Source: a virus. From it: 28,230 nucleotides of DNA. A program made the position numbers and the translations under genes. Location: positions 1 to 28,230 of the IMG/VR virus record IMGVR_UViG_3300020474_000080; one strand, 5' to 3'. The notes under the pieces were generated by a model. The model did not search any database. It worked only from the letters and a program-made list of their open reading frames with translations, and was not told the origin of the DNA. How positions within the stretch are numbered: position 1 is the stretch's first letter; every line of letters starts with the position of its first letter. Positions 6,969 to 13,300 of this stretch are shown in pieces.

Positions 6969-7496
6969 TTAATTATTTTTTTTTAACCAATCTTTTTTTG
7001 TCATTTCACTTGTTCTTTCTGCAAGACTTGACCAATTTGAATTGTATTGTGAATGTTGTTTTTCTCTTTCAGTAACAATCATGCCTGTTCTTGTGATGTC
7101 GTATCTGATTAACCATTCAAAAATCATACCTCCGTCAATTCTGTCAAATACTTTTTCATTCATTTTAGCAAGTTTAAAACACATTGCAAGATCATACCAA
7201 TTGAAATAAGAGAATTTTTCTACTATCATGTATGAAGTTTCTTCAAGCTGACTTTTATCCATCTTGTTTTTGCAATTGTAAAAATCTTGAAACTTTATTA
7301 ACAACAACATAATTATGTCAATTGTTTTTTGTTCTTCTTTTAAGAATTGTTTTTTTAATGATGGCGGCTTGTTATCAAGAGCAATTGAAACAATGTCATT
7401 CATTTTCATTTTCAGAATTTGTTTATTAAATTCTGGTTGCATAGGTGACAAAATTTTATTGTCGATACTTGGCAAGGATGTCATTTGCAATGTCAT
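6969..7496 (-). CDS. Replication-module hypothetical protein (175 aa)
   Basis: The start is MTLQMTSLPSIDNKIL, and a second ATG four codons later is equally possible. The protein is helical, with a distinctive segment FNWYDLAMCFKLAKMNEKVF followed by DRIDGGMIFEWLIRYDI, and a polar tail ending MTKKDWLKKNN. Similar segments occur, as far as I recall, in Bacteroidota phage and prophage proteins beside replication initiators. It overlaps the initiator-like gene by 41 bp. A helicase-loader or initiator-partner role is possible from position, but no ATP-binding motif is present, so the function is unassigned. Confidence 0.72.
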   Translation of the reverse strand: MTLQMTSLPSIDNKILSPMQPEFNKQILKMKMNDIVSIALDNKPPSLKKQFLKEEQKTIDIIMLLLIKFQDFYNCKNKMDKSQLEETSYMIVEKFSYFNWYDLAMCFKLAKMNEKVFDRIDGGMIFEWLIRYDITRTGMIVTEREKQHSQYNSNWSSLAERTSEMTKKDWLKKNN

Positions 7497-8208
7497 TTTG
7501 TTTAGTTGTTTGTTTTAGTTGTTGAATAATGTTTACCAAATTAGAATTTATCTGTGACAATTTAACTTGTTTTTGCAAAAATGGTTCAAGATTATTCCAA
7601 TTTTTAAATATGTATTTTAAAGCATTTAAAATATTTTCTTGACTATCATCACCTTTCTGTTTGCAAAGTGTCTTTAAATAGCTTAAAATTGACTTCATTG
7701 CTTTACCTTGAACTGAATCAATCTTTGCAGGTGCATCAAAATTTGACAAACAAAATTTGTGATAAATGTCAATAGACATTTTATATATGGTTTTAGTATC
7801 TGTGTTTTTAGTATATGGTATTGGTTTCTCTTTTTCATCAAATGCATTTTGCTTTTTATCAGATTGCATTTCTGTTTTTATAGAATTGCATTTTTGTTTA
7901 AGAAGAAATCTTTGTTCATCTACTATTGCAAACCATTTTGTTCTATCATATTTTAACTGATTGTAATTACCAGACTTAATGATTTTTTGCTTTTCAAGTG
8001 ATTTAATAGTTCTTGAAATTTGATGTTTTGTCAAATAAGGAAACAAACCACCAAATGCACTCACTGAATTATAAGTCCAAGTGTGTCCATCATGGTGGTG
8101 TTTCTTATTATGTTTGTTCTTGCTGATCCAAAAAATGAAATGTTTCATCATTATGGCTTCAGAAAGACCAATTTCTTTTGCAAGATGTATGTCAAAAGAA
8201 TGTTCCAT
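7456..8208 (-). CDS. Replication initiator-like winged-helix protein
   Basis: The N-terminal 110 residues look like the winged helix of phage replication initiators: EHSFDIHLAKEIGLSEAIMM, then DGHTWTYNSVSAFGGLFPYL, TKHQISRTIKSLEKQKII and DRTKWFAIVDEQ. A polar linker with charged K/E/T residues follows, then a helical C-terminal domain (residues about 150-250). The start is placed at ATG 8208; the longer frame to 8214 would begin with TTG. It lies downstream of the SSB-like and HTH genes and upstream of a partner gene. No phage polymerase or helicase is present, so it likely recruits the host replisome at a phage origin. Confidence 0.78.
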   Translation of the reverse strand: MEHSFDIHLAKEIGLSEAIMMKHFIFWISKNKHNKKHHHDGHTWTYNSVSAFGGLFPYLTKHQISRTIKSLEKQKIIKSGNYNQLKYDRTKWFAIVDEQRFLLKQKCNSIKTEMQSDKKQNAFDEKEKPIPYTKNTDTKTIYKMSIDIYHKFCLSNFDAPAKIDSVQGKAMKSILSYLKTLCKQKGDDSQENILNALKYIFKNWNNLEPFLQKQVKLSQINSNLVNIIQQLKQTTKQNDIANDILAKYRQ

Positions 8209-8210
8209 TG

Positions 8211-8417
8211 TCAATTGTTTATTGCTTTGAATATTTTTAATTCAGAAATCTGCTTCAATTTAGCAATTTTTTTAATTTGTGAATTCATCAAACTTGGATC
8301 TGAAAGATAAGTGTCAAGTGTTACTCTTGACAAGTTCAGTTCTTTTGCCATGTTTGATTTTGATTCAAACAAATTTTTAAACAATTGTTCTGCTTTGTTT
8401 TTAGGTGACCAAGTCAT
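8211..8417 (-). CDS. Small helix-turn-helix DNA-binding protein
   Basis: This 68-aa basic protein has a probable HTH at residues about 20-45 (NMAKELNLSRVTLDTYLSDP), resembling homeodomain-like or Cro-like motifs, followed by a helical tail. Its ATG shares a base with the SSB-like gene's stop (TGATG). The initiator-like gene follows immediately. It could be a transcriptional regulator of the early operon or an origin-binding helper. It is too short for a CI-type repressor and no integrase is present. Confidence 0.72.
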   Translation of the reverse strand: MTWSPKNKAEQLFKNLFESKSNMAKELNLSRVTLDTYLSDPSLMNSQIKKIAKLKQISELKIFKAINN

Positions 8418-8923
8418 CAGAATGGTAAGTCATGATTGTTTACTGATTGACCAGATTGTTCAGCAAAACTTTCCATTTCTTTAATCACTTCTTTTCTTAA
8501 TGTTGTGACTTCCTGATTTGATGACATATCTGATTTATTATCCATGACCCATTTAACAATTTGATCAGCTACTTTAAAAACAGAATTTAAGTCTGTCTTA
8601 TTATTAGCAATACACAAGTCAGATGCAACTTTTAAAGATGATTGCTTTACAATCATTCTTTGTCTGTCTGGATCATTGTTGTATTTGTTAAATGAACCAC
8701 CACTTGGCGCATTGTAAACTGGTTTTACTTTTGGATATTTTCCGTCAGTAAATTCATATTCTGTTTCATGACCAATTACAAACTTGTTTTGATCTAAAGA
8801 CTTTGATGAATATTCACCTGTGTCACCATTTTCAAATGTCACTTCAAATTTATACATTGTTCCATAAGACCCTTCCCATGTTCCATTTGCTTGAACATTT
8901 GTCACTTTACTTTTTTTCTGCAT
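8417..8923 (-). CDS. SSB-like OB-fold protein
   Basis: The 168-aa protein has a beta-rich N-terminus (GTWEGSYGTMYKFEVTFENG, then FVIGHETEYEF), consistent with an OB-like fold. A helical middle contains SLKVASDLCIANN, and the acidic polar C-terminus ends NNHDLPF. That ending matches the D-L-P-F tip by which SSB proteins recruit partner enzymes. The canonical SSB core sequence is not obvious, so single-stranded DNA binding is inferred from the tip, fold resemblance and placement before replication genes. Confidence 0.72.
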   Translation of the reverse strand: MQKKSKVTNVQANGTWEGSYGTMYKFEVTFENGDTGEYSSKSLDQNKFVIGHETEYEFTDGKYPKVKPVYNAPSGGSFNKYNNDPDRQRMIVKQSSLKVASDLCIANNKTDLNSVFKVADQIVKWVMDNKSDMSSNQEVTTLRKEVIKEMESFAEQSGQSVNNHDLPF

Positions 8924-8924
8924 T

Positions 8925-9203
8925 TTAATTGTTTTTAAATGTTTGATTAATTAATTGATCCAATTCAGATATTGGATCTCCAAAGATATGATTCAATGAA
9001 TCACATTTTAAAGTTTGATTTTTTTTATTTGGTTTACCAAGTGCATTCCATTCTTCAATTGTATTATCTAAAGGATTGCATTTTGATCTTGCATCATGCC
9101 ATTGTTGTTCATTTGATTCAGCTTCTATTCTTTTAGCTTCATCATACAAATGTGGATTGCTTCCAAATACTTCTTCAATAAATTTTTCAAATAGTCTTGA
9201 CAT
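8925..9203 (-). CDS. Hypothetical protein (92 aa)
   Basis: I do not recognise this protein. It begins MSRLFEKFIEEVFGSNPHLY, continues with a charged helix (DEAKRIEAESNEQQWHDARS), and ends with FGDPISELDQLINQTFKNN. Its start shares one base with the preceding stop (TAATG), and its stop lies 1 bp before the SSB-like gene. It belongs to the cluster of small early genes; a host-interaction or replication-accessory role is only a possibility. Confidence 0.72.
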   Translation of the reverse strand: MSRLFEKFIEEVFGSNPHLYDEAKRIEAESNEQQWHDARSKCNPLDNTIEEWNALGKPNKKNQTLKCDSLNHIFGDPISELDQLINQTFKNN

Positions 9204-9415
9204 TAAAATTCTTCTTTAAAAAGTTCATAAATGTGTGCAAAACTTCTGTTGGATAGATAGTTTGCAATGTCAGTTGATTCAGCAATTGTCAATTGAATGA
9301 CATATTCTTTTTGTTCAAGTGTTTTGAATATAGATTCTTTCATGTGCGGATATTCATACATCTTGTCAACAAGAACTGCTTTGAATTCTGGTTTTAATTT
9401 AGCAAGTAAATTCAT
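9203..9415 (-). CDS. Hypothetical protein (70 aa)
   Basis: This 70-aa helical protein starts MNLLAKLKPEFKAVLVDKMY and ends FAHIYELFKEEF. No domain is recognised. It is the first gene after a 50-bp gap that contains a 16-bp palindrome, and so may begin a regulated sub-operon that includes the SSB-like and initiator-like genes. Its stop overlaps the next start as TAATG. Confidence 0.7.
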   Translation of the reverse strand: MNLLAKLKPEFKAVLVDKMYEYPHMKESIFKTLEQKEYVIQLTIAESTDIANYLSNRSFAHIYELFKEEF

Positions 9416-9453
9416 AAAATTAAGATTAGTTGTTTAAATTATTGTGCAATATA

Positions 9454-9469
9454 GTAAAATATATTTTAC
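9454..9469. promoter_or_regulatory. 16-bp perfect palindrome in an intergenic gap
   Basis: GTAAAATATATTTTAC is a perfect 16-base palindrome. It overlaps the final codons of the 74-aa gene and is followed by AT-rich DNA before the next ATG at 9415. This 50-bp gap is one of few in an otherwise overlapping early region. An operator for the downstream genes is possible, for example for the phage HTH protein, but AT-rich palindromes also arise by chance. Confidence 0.35.
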
Positions 9470-9690
9470 AAATCTTCAATTATATCAAGAAATTTATCAT
9501 TGGCTTTTCCAATAAAGTATTTTGTTGTGTATCTTGAATCAAGCATTTCAAGTTCACCAACAACTTGTCTTTTAACATTTCTGATCAGTTCTTTTTCTCT
9601 ACAAGCAAGTTGAAATTCCATCATTTTGTGAATGTGTGCATCATCAAAACTACTTGCTTTGATTTCATTTGACATAAGTTGCAATCGCAT
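9466..9690 (-). CDS. Hypothetical protein (74 aa; 82 aa if the upstream start is used)
   Basis: This helical charged protein begins MRLQLMSNEIKASSFDD, contains FQLACREKELIRNVKRQVVG and ends KANDKFLDIIEDL. I chose ATG 9690 because it overlaps the upstream stop as TAATG, like neighbouring junctions; an in-frame ATG at 9714 would add eight residues and overlap by 25 bp. No function is recognised. Confidence 0.68.
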   Translation of the reverse strand: MRLQLMSNEIKASSFDDAHIHKMMEFQLACREKELIRNVKRQVVGELEMLDSRYTTKYFIGKANDKFLDIIEDL

Positions 9691-9962
9691 TAAGAATTGG
9701 TTTCTGTCTTCCATTGTTCTTGTAATAATTTAATTGTTGATTTTTGATTGTCATTCATGTATTCATAAATCCATTGTGGAAATTCAACATGATATTCTGT
9801 TGCCCAATAAAGACCATCTTTTTCAATTATGTCTTCTTTTATTTTTGTGTATTTCTTTGACAAGAACAACATTGAATCTCCATATTTAGAATACTTTATT
9901 GCATAAGCTTTATCTGTGTCACATCTTGCAACACGCTGACTTTTATTCAATCTTAATTTCAT
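9690..9962 (-). CDS. Hypothetical protein (90 aa)
   Basis: The most likely start is ATG 9962 (MKLRLNKSQRVARCD), which overlaps the upstream stop as ATGA; the frame is open to an ATG at 10028, but that would overlap the preceding gene by 70 bp. A beta-rich middle (AYAIKYSKYGDSMLFLSKKY) is followed by WATEYHVEFPQWIYEYM and a helical tail. No family is recognised. Confidence 0.7.
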   Translation of the reverse strand: MKLRLNKSQRVARCDTDKAYAIKYSKYGDSMLFLSKKYTKIKEDIIEKDGLYWATEYHVEFPQWIYEYMNDNQKSTIKLLQEQWKTETNS

Positions 9963-10303
9963 AAGTGTTTTTTTAGCTGATTTAAAATTTGCAATTGTGA
10001 ATCTATTCTTTGAGCCAATGAAGTGCATGTGTCTTGTAGTTCTTTTTTATTAGCTGGATAATAATATCCATTTGAACTTGAACAAATTGGCTCACCTTGA
10101 TTTCTTAAATAATTAATGATCTTGCGAAGTCTGACACCTTGCAATCTGTGTTTTGTTCGATTGTTAAACCCTGAACAAATCTTTGATCCAGTAATTGCAT
10201 TTGATTTTCCAATGTATTTTTTCAATCCTTTTTTGACTGATTGTGCAATCTGCAATTCTTCTTCTGACAGATCACATGTTTCATCTTCAAAGTTCTTTAG
10301 CAT
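9959..10303 (-). CDS. Winged-helix-like hypothetical protein, first gene of the early operon
   Basis: The 114-aa protein has a central segment RLRKIINYLRNQGEPICSSS followed by NGYYYPANKKELQD, the helix-plus-wing pattern of small winged-helix proteins common in phage replication regions. A C-terminal helix follows (SLAQRIDSQLQILNQLKKH). The N-terminus is acidic (MLKNFEDETCDLSEEEL). It is the first gene after the strong terminator at 10376-10413, so it heads the early transcription unit. DNA binding or regulation is inferred from the fold resemblance only. Confidence 0.72.
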   Translation of the reverse strand: MLKNFEDETCDLSEEELQIAQSVKKGLKKYIGKSNAITGSKICSGFNNRTKHRLQGVRLRKIINYLRNQGEPICSSSNGYYYPANKKELQDTCTSLAQRIDSQLQILNQLKKHL

Positions 10304-10375
10304 AAGTCATTCATGATTGTCATCAATGTCTTTCTTTTACGAAGTGAAAACATTGACACATTAATATTGTAATAC
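10304..10375 (-). promoter_or_regulatory. Leader of the early operon, probable promoter region
   Basis: This gene-free, AT-rich stretch separates a terminator from the first early gene. It holds a 7-bp inverted repeat, TCAATGT at 10323-10329 and ACATTGA at 10350-10356, with a 20-base spacer. I could not identify a convincing Bacteroidota -33/-7 promoter (TTTG and TAnnTTTG). The promoter call rests on position. Confidence 0.35.
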
Positions 10376-10413
10376 AAAAAAAGATACCTTTGGACAACTT
10401 CCAAAGATACCTT
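10376..10413 (-). terminator. Rho-independent terminator after the 90-aa gene
   Basis: Read on the minus strand, a 14-bp stem (10413-10400 with 10394-10381, two G-T wobbles) with a 5-base loop is followed by a T run (10382-10376). It closes the 90-aa gene's unit and insulates the early operon downstream. This is one of the two strongest terminators in the window. Confidence 0.88.
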
Positions 10414-10445
10414 CTTGCAGTGTGCATGTTTCAGCACTTGTTTGA

Positions 10446-10718
10446 TTAAGCAGTTTTGAAACATTCTTTATATTCTATTTTAATAAATTCAGTTAATTCA
10501 GTTTTAAATTTATTCAATTCTTCAACATAGTCTTTTGATAAGTCAATAAATCTAACAAAAGAAGACCAATGTCCTTGACATGACCAAGAAGTGCATTGAT
10601 AGTCCCAATTAAAAATATAACCATCAGCAGTTTTTTCAATTGAATAATTTTTAAAATTACTTTTACCATAATTATTTTTTAAATATGATATTACTTCAAG
10701 ATTGTGAAAACTTTTCAT
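10446..10718 (-). CDS. Isolated hypothetical protein (90 aa)
   Basis: I do not recognise this protein. It has an N-terminal helix (SFHNLEVISYLKNNYG), a beta-rich middle with aromatic and Cys residues (ADGYIFNWDYQCTSWSCQGH), and a charged C-terminal helix (VEELNKFKTELTEFIKIEYK). Unlike other genes here it overlaps no neighbour. It has its own AT-rich upstream region with a perfect dyad and its own strong terminator, so it looks like a one-gene unit at the late/early boundary. Such singletons are often regulators or host-takeover proteins, but nothing in the sequence proves this. Confidence 0.7.
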   Translation of the reverse strand: MKSFHNLEVISYLKNNYGKSNFKNYSIEKTADGYIFNWDYQCTSWSCQGHWSSFVRFIDLSKDYVEELNKFKTELTEFIKIEYKECFKTA

Positions 10719-10832
10719 TTTGTTAAGTTTAGTTAATTAATATGATGCTAACTTACAAAGAACATTTGTATTGTACAAATATTTAAACAATAATATTCAT
10801 AAGTTTTTTTTGTGATTGGTCTGAATCAATTG
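10719..10832 (-). promoter_or_regulatory. AT-rich intergenic region with a perfect operator-like dyad
   Basis: This 114-bp stretch precedes the 90-aa gene. It contains ATTTGTA-TTG-TACAAAT (10764-10780), a perfect 7-bp inverted repeat with a 3-base spacer, ideal for a dimeric regulator. AT-rich sequence on both sides could host a promoter, but no clear consensus was found. No terminator is evident after the 50-aa gene upstream. Confidence 0.5.
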
Positions 10833-10985
10833 CTATTCTTCTGATGTAGGAATGAAAAAGATGTCAAGTCTAAACATCAAAAAGAAGATATGTACTTCTG
10901 AATATGGAATTTCTTCTGTTTCATCAAAGTGTCTGATTCCAATCATAAGACCTTTGAAGATTGCAAGTCCGATTTCTATTCTCAT
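10833..10985 (-). CDS. Small hypothetical protein (50 aa)
   Basis: The frame starts at ATG 10985, overlapping the metallophosphoesterase stop as ATGA, and encodes MRIEIGLAIFKGLMIGIRHF, a charged turn (DETEEIPYSE), then VHIFFLMFRLDIFFIPTSEE. The pattern of two hydrophobic beta-strand or membrane-like segments around an acidic loop resembles small proteins seen in other phages. It is last in the late unit. Function is unknown. Confidence 0.65.
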   Translation of the reverse strand: MRIEIGLAIFKGLMIGIRHFDETEEIPYSEVHIFFLMFRLDIFFIPTSEE

Positions 10986-12187
10986 AAGTTAAAGAATTGA
11001 TGACAGACAAGACCATCAGTCTTGTGCCAGATGAATGATTCTGCTGATTGTATATTCTGAACATATCCTTTTAGATTGTGCCAAGCATCTGTTCCAGAAA
11101 GTGAACGCATATATCTTATTGTGCAACCTTTTTGTTCTGCTACTGATTGAAACTGAAATTGCTTTTTGTGATGCAGATGTCCAAGATGCCATTCATGATA
11201 CTTTGTTTCTGACCACATCTTCTTCTTTTCTGATGCCATAAGCAACGGAAGTTCAGATGTCTTTTCATTGTTTCCATGTGTCAGTCCAATCAAGTTTTCA
11301 CCATATTTAACATACTTTCTTGGTGTTGCATCATTGTTAATTGATACATTTTTATTGTTTCTGAACCATGCATCAAGAGAATCTCCAAGATAATATGATC
11401 TTTCAAAGTCATGATTTCCTTGCACAATGACAACATCTACATCAGCAACTTGCATTAACTTTTCAATACCTTCAACAATCAGCTTTCTTCCATTTCTGAA
11501 TGTCTTCATCCATCTTAAATCTTCATCTTGTGGTGTCAAGTTTGTTGTTGTGTTCTTGTGATTGTCTGAATTAAAGAAATCATTTCCAATTGGAAACAAA
11601 ATTTTGCTGATATTATACACTGATGCTTTCTGAATCAAATCATCAATTGCAGAATGAAATCTTTTTGATGCAATTTTTGTGTCATAATCTTCACCAGTTT
11701 CACCATTCCAACACAACTTTCCAAAGTGAAGATCAAAGATGTTGACTTCAAGCATGTAATTACCACCATTATCAACTCTTTTTATCGCTTTTGGTGTATG
11801 CTTTTTAAAATCTTGATGTAGTTCATCAAGTATTCTTTTGCGTATCTGCAACGCTTTGTTTTTGACAAGTGATGCTTTAACTTGAAATAATTCTTCAGTC
11901 ACCATCTGTCCATCTATTTGGGCAGAAACTTCCCATTTATTGACATTATATTTGTCAACATGATATTTTTCCAAGTCAACTTCAGCAACATGAAGAAGTT
12001 GTTCAAGTGTTTTAATTCTTGAACTTGACTTTGATACAATGTTCAAATGTTTTTTGTTTTCAGAAGTTTCAATTTTGTCTGACTGCAACATTGCTTTCAA
12101 CAAATGCAGTTGTTGACTTTTTGGAAGTTTTCTGAACTCTTGTATGTATGGTCTTATTGCATCAGACCATCTTGGTCTGAACTGCAT
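10982..12187 (-). CDS. Calcineurin-like metallophosphoesterase with an N-terminal extension
   Basis: Residues about 145-345 hold the dinuclear metallophosphoesterase motifs in order: FDLHFG (D152, H154), PIGNDFFN (D203), VQGNHDFE (N258, H259), LTHGN (H304) and HLGHLHH (H337, H339). The first ~140 residues are helical and basic with a small insert (KYNVNKWEVSAQIDGQM), unlike typical SbcD/Mre11 starts. Similar proteins occur in other phages, often near structural or lysis genes, with undetermined substrates; nucleic acid or phosphodiester hydrolysis is likely. Its start overlaps the spike-base-like gene's stop (TAATG). Confidence 0.88.
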   Translation of the reverse strand: MQFRPRWSDAIRPYIQEFRKLPKSQQLHLLKAMLQSDKIETSENKKHLNIVSKSSSRIKTLEQLLHVAEVDLEKYHVDKYNVNKWEVSAQIDGQMVTEELFQVKASLVKNKALQIRKRILDELHQDFKKHTPKAIKRVDNGGNYMLEVNIFDLHFGKLCWNGETGEDYDTKIASKRFHSAIDDLIQKASVYNISKILFPIGNDFFNSDNHKNTTTNLTPQDEDLRWMKTFRNGRKLIVEGIEKLMQVADVDVVIVQGNHDFERSYYLGDSLDAWFRNNKNVSINNDATPRKYVKYGENLIGLTHGNNEKTSELPLLMASEKKKMWSETKYHEWHLGHLHHKKQFQFQSVAEQKGCTIRYMRSLSGTDAWHNLKGYVQNIQSAESFIWHKTDGLVCHQFFNL

Positions 12188-12456
12188 TAATGAATTGCTA
12201 CAAGATCACTTGCTGTTGTTCCTCTTAAATGAATCTTTTTAATCATAACAAAATCAATCAAAGTCCCATTTGGAATATTTTTAAGTGTGATTGTTTGATC
12301 TTCTGTTGTGTCAATTTTTAAATCTCCACCTGTTCCAACATACAACTTTTCAATAGTAACATCAAGATCATTTCTATCATCAGGTGTAATTGATTCAACA
12401 AGACCTTTATTTTGATAACTTCTTGCTTTGTGTTTTTGTTCTCTTGTTAATGACAT
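12187..12456 (-). CDS. Spike-base-like small virion protein
   Basis: The 89-aa protein has a basic helical start (MSLTREQKHKARSYQNKG) and a beta-rich remainder ending IHLRGTTASDLVAIH. The sequence IPNGTLIDFVMIKKIHLRGT followed by TAS matches the recurrent phage pattern of a hydrophobic strand, then R-x-T-G-T-T-A and a short terminal strand. That pattern occurs in small decoration or spike-base proteins, including the gene-transfer-agent spike base family. It lies between the membrane-protein gene and the metallophosphoesterase. The assignment is by pattern only. Confidence 0.55.
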   Translation of the reverse strand: MSLTREQKHKARSYQNKGLVESITPDDRNDLDVTIEKLYVGTGGDLKIDTTEDQTITLKNIPNGTLIDFVMIKKIHLRGTTASDLVAIH

Positions 12457-12458
12457 TT

Positions 12459-12701
12459 TTATTCTTTATTAAGTTCACATTCTGGATCACACTTTGATTC
12501 AAGAAATGACATACATAATGGTAATACTGCAACAAATGTAAGTGCAACAACCATCCATGACAAAGGATTTGATTGAACATAATCTGCAACAACATAAACA
12601 AGTACACCACTTATTGTTCTTTTAGCTGACCATTTTTTATTTTTGTCTTTTAATAGATCTGGAATAATGCTTAAAGCACTTTTGATAATATCTTTTTTCA
12701 T
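12459..12701 (-). CDS. Membrane protein, holin candidate (80 aa)
   Basis: A basic N-terminus (MKKDIIKSALSIIPDLLKDK) is followed by a hydrophobic segment (SGVLVYVVADYV, about residues 31-43), a short polar turn (QSNPLS), a second hydrophobic segment (WMVVALTFVAVLPLCMSF, about 49-66), and an acidic Cys-containing tail. Two spans and small size match class II holins. It lies 10 bp downstream of the endolysin gene. The 51-aa protein on the other side of the endolysin is a competing candidate; one may be a holin and the other an antiholin or pinholin. Confidence 0.65.
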   Translation of the reverse strand: MKKDIIKSALSIIPDLLKDKNKKWSAKRTISGVLVYVVADYVQSNPLSWMVVALTFVAVLPLCMSFLESKCDPECELNKE

Positions 12702-12710
12702 AATTTATTT

Positions 12711-13070
12711 TTAATATGTCCACATCACATTTTGTGGAAGTTCATCATCCACATCAACATGAATAAATCTGTTTGATACTCCTATTCTGTTAAAACCAGC
12801 AGTCAACAATGCTTCAATCATATACATTCTTGTTGTTGAATTTGAACAAGCCAAGTCAACAGCATTTCCACTTAAATGGGCAGATGATTTGACTCCACCA
12901 ATTTTTGCATTGTGTTCTTCACTTCTCCATGATGATGTAATCTTAAAAGGAAAACCACACATATCTCTTGCAATGTCCAATTTTGCAAGTAAGTCATGAT
13001 TCATTTTGTCAAAACAATTTACACCATTGCAGTGAAATTCTGATTCTGAAAAATATCTATATTTTGTCAC
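12711..13070 (-). CDS. Endolysin, M15-family D,D-carboxypeptidase-like (Peptidase_M15_3 type)
   Basis: The protein cleaves peptidoglycan peptide cross-links to release phage. Motifs present: YFSESEFHCNG, the conserved SSWRSEEHNAKIGG segment, the zinc motif SSAHLSGNAVDL with its His and Asp ligands, and FIHVDVDD with the third His. The start is uncertain: GTG 13070 gives 119 aa beginning (M)TKYRYFSESEF, preceded by an A-rich leader like other starts here; TTG 13097 would add nine residues. It overlaps the 51-aa membrane gene. No signal peptide is seen, so it needs a holin. Confidence 0.9.
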   Translation of the reverse strand: MTKYRYFSESEFHCNGVNCFDKMNHDLLAKLDIARDMCGFPFKITSSWRSEEHNAKIGGVKSSAHLSGNAVDLACSNSTTRMYMIEALLTAGFNRIGVSNRFIHVDVDDELPQNVMWTY

Positions 13071-13212
13071 TTTTAATTTTTTTAATGTTGTAAACAAGTG
13101 CTGAAATTAGCACAGCAATTGTCAAGATGCTTTCAACATCCATAAATGAAAGAGATATTGCACCAATATTTATTGAATTAAAACTGATTAATTCTGTCAG
13201 CTTGTTTTCCAT
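13057..13212 (-). CDS. Holin-like single-span membrane protein (51 aa)
   Basis: The frame from ATG 13212 encodes MENKLTELISFNSINIGAIS, LSFMDVE, then a hydrophobic span SILTIAVLISALVYNI and a lysine-rich end (KKIKSDKI). A membrane span followed by a positive tail, located directly upstream of and overlapping the endolysin gene, is a classic holin arrangement. It is shorter than most holins. Its start overlaps the 40-aa basic protein's frame by 35 bp. Confidence 0.65.
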   Translation of the reverse strand: MENKLTELISFNSINIGAISLSFMDVESILTIAVLISALVYNIKKIKSDKI

Positions 13213-13300
13213 GTCTTTTTTTTAAATATAATTCCAACAATCTCTTGTTGATTTCTCTTTTTTCTTGATTGCTTTTGCAACCTTTTTTTCTTCCAGCCAT
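13178..13300 (-). CDS. Small basic protein (40 aa)
   Basis: The frame begins at ATG 13300, overlapping the connector gene's stop as TAATG, and encodes MAGRKKGCKSNQEKREINK with further basic residues and the ending ADRINQF. About a third of residues are K or R, suggesting nucleic-acid binding or a virion-internal role. The N-terminal G-R-K-K-G resembles AT-hook-like starts of small phage proteins. Function is unknown. Confidence 0.55.
   Translation of the reverse strand: MAGRKKGCKSNQEKREINKRLLELYLKKRHGKQADRINQF

Noticed and set aside
8209-8214. TTG start at 8214 for the initiator-like gene
   Set aside because: An ATG two codons later keeps the whole domain and is the more usual start.
9963-10028. 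Upstream start for the 112-codon version of the early gene
   Set aside because: It would overlap the preceding gene by 70 bp. ATG 9962 makes the ATGA junction typical of this genome.
10801-10832. Possible terminator after the 50-aa gene
   Set aside because: Only a 5-bp stem is present and it is followed by A residues, not a T run, on the minus strand.
12407-12610. A 67-codon minus-strand frame overlapping the holin-like gene
   Set aside because: It overlaps the 80-aa membrane-protein gene in another frame and has a low-complexity, shadow-like composition.
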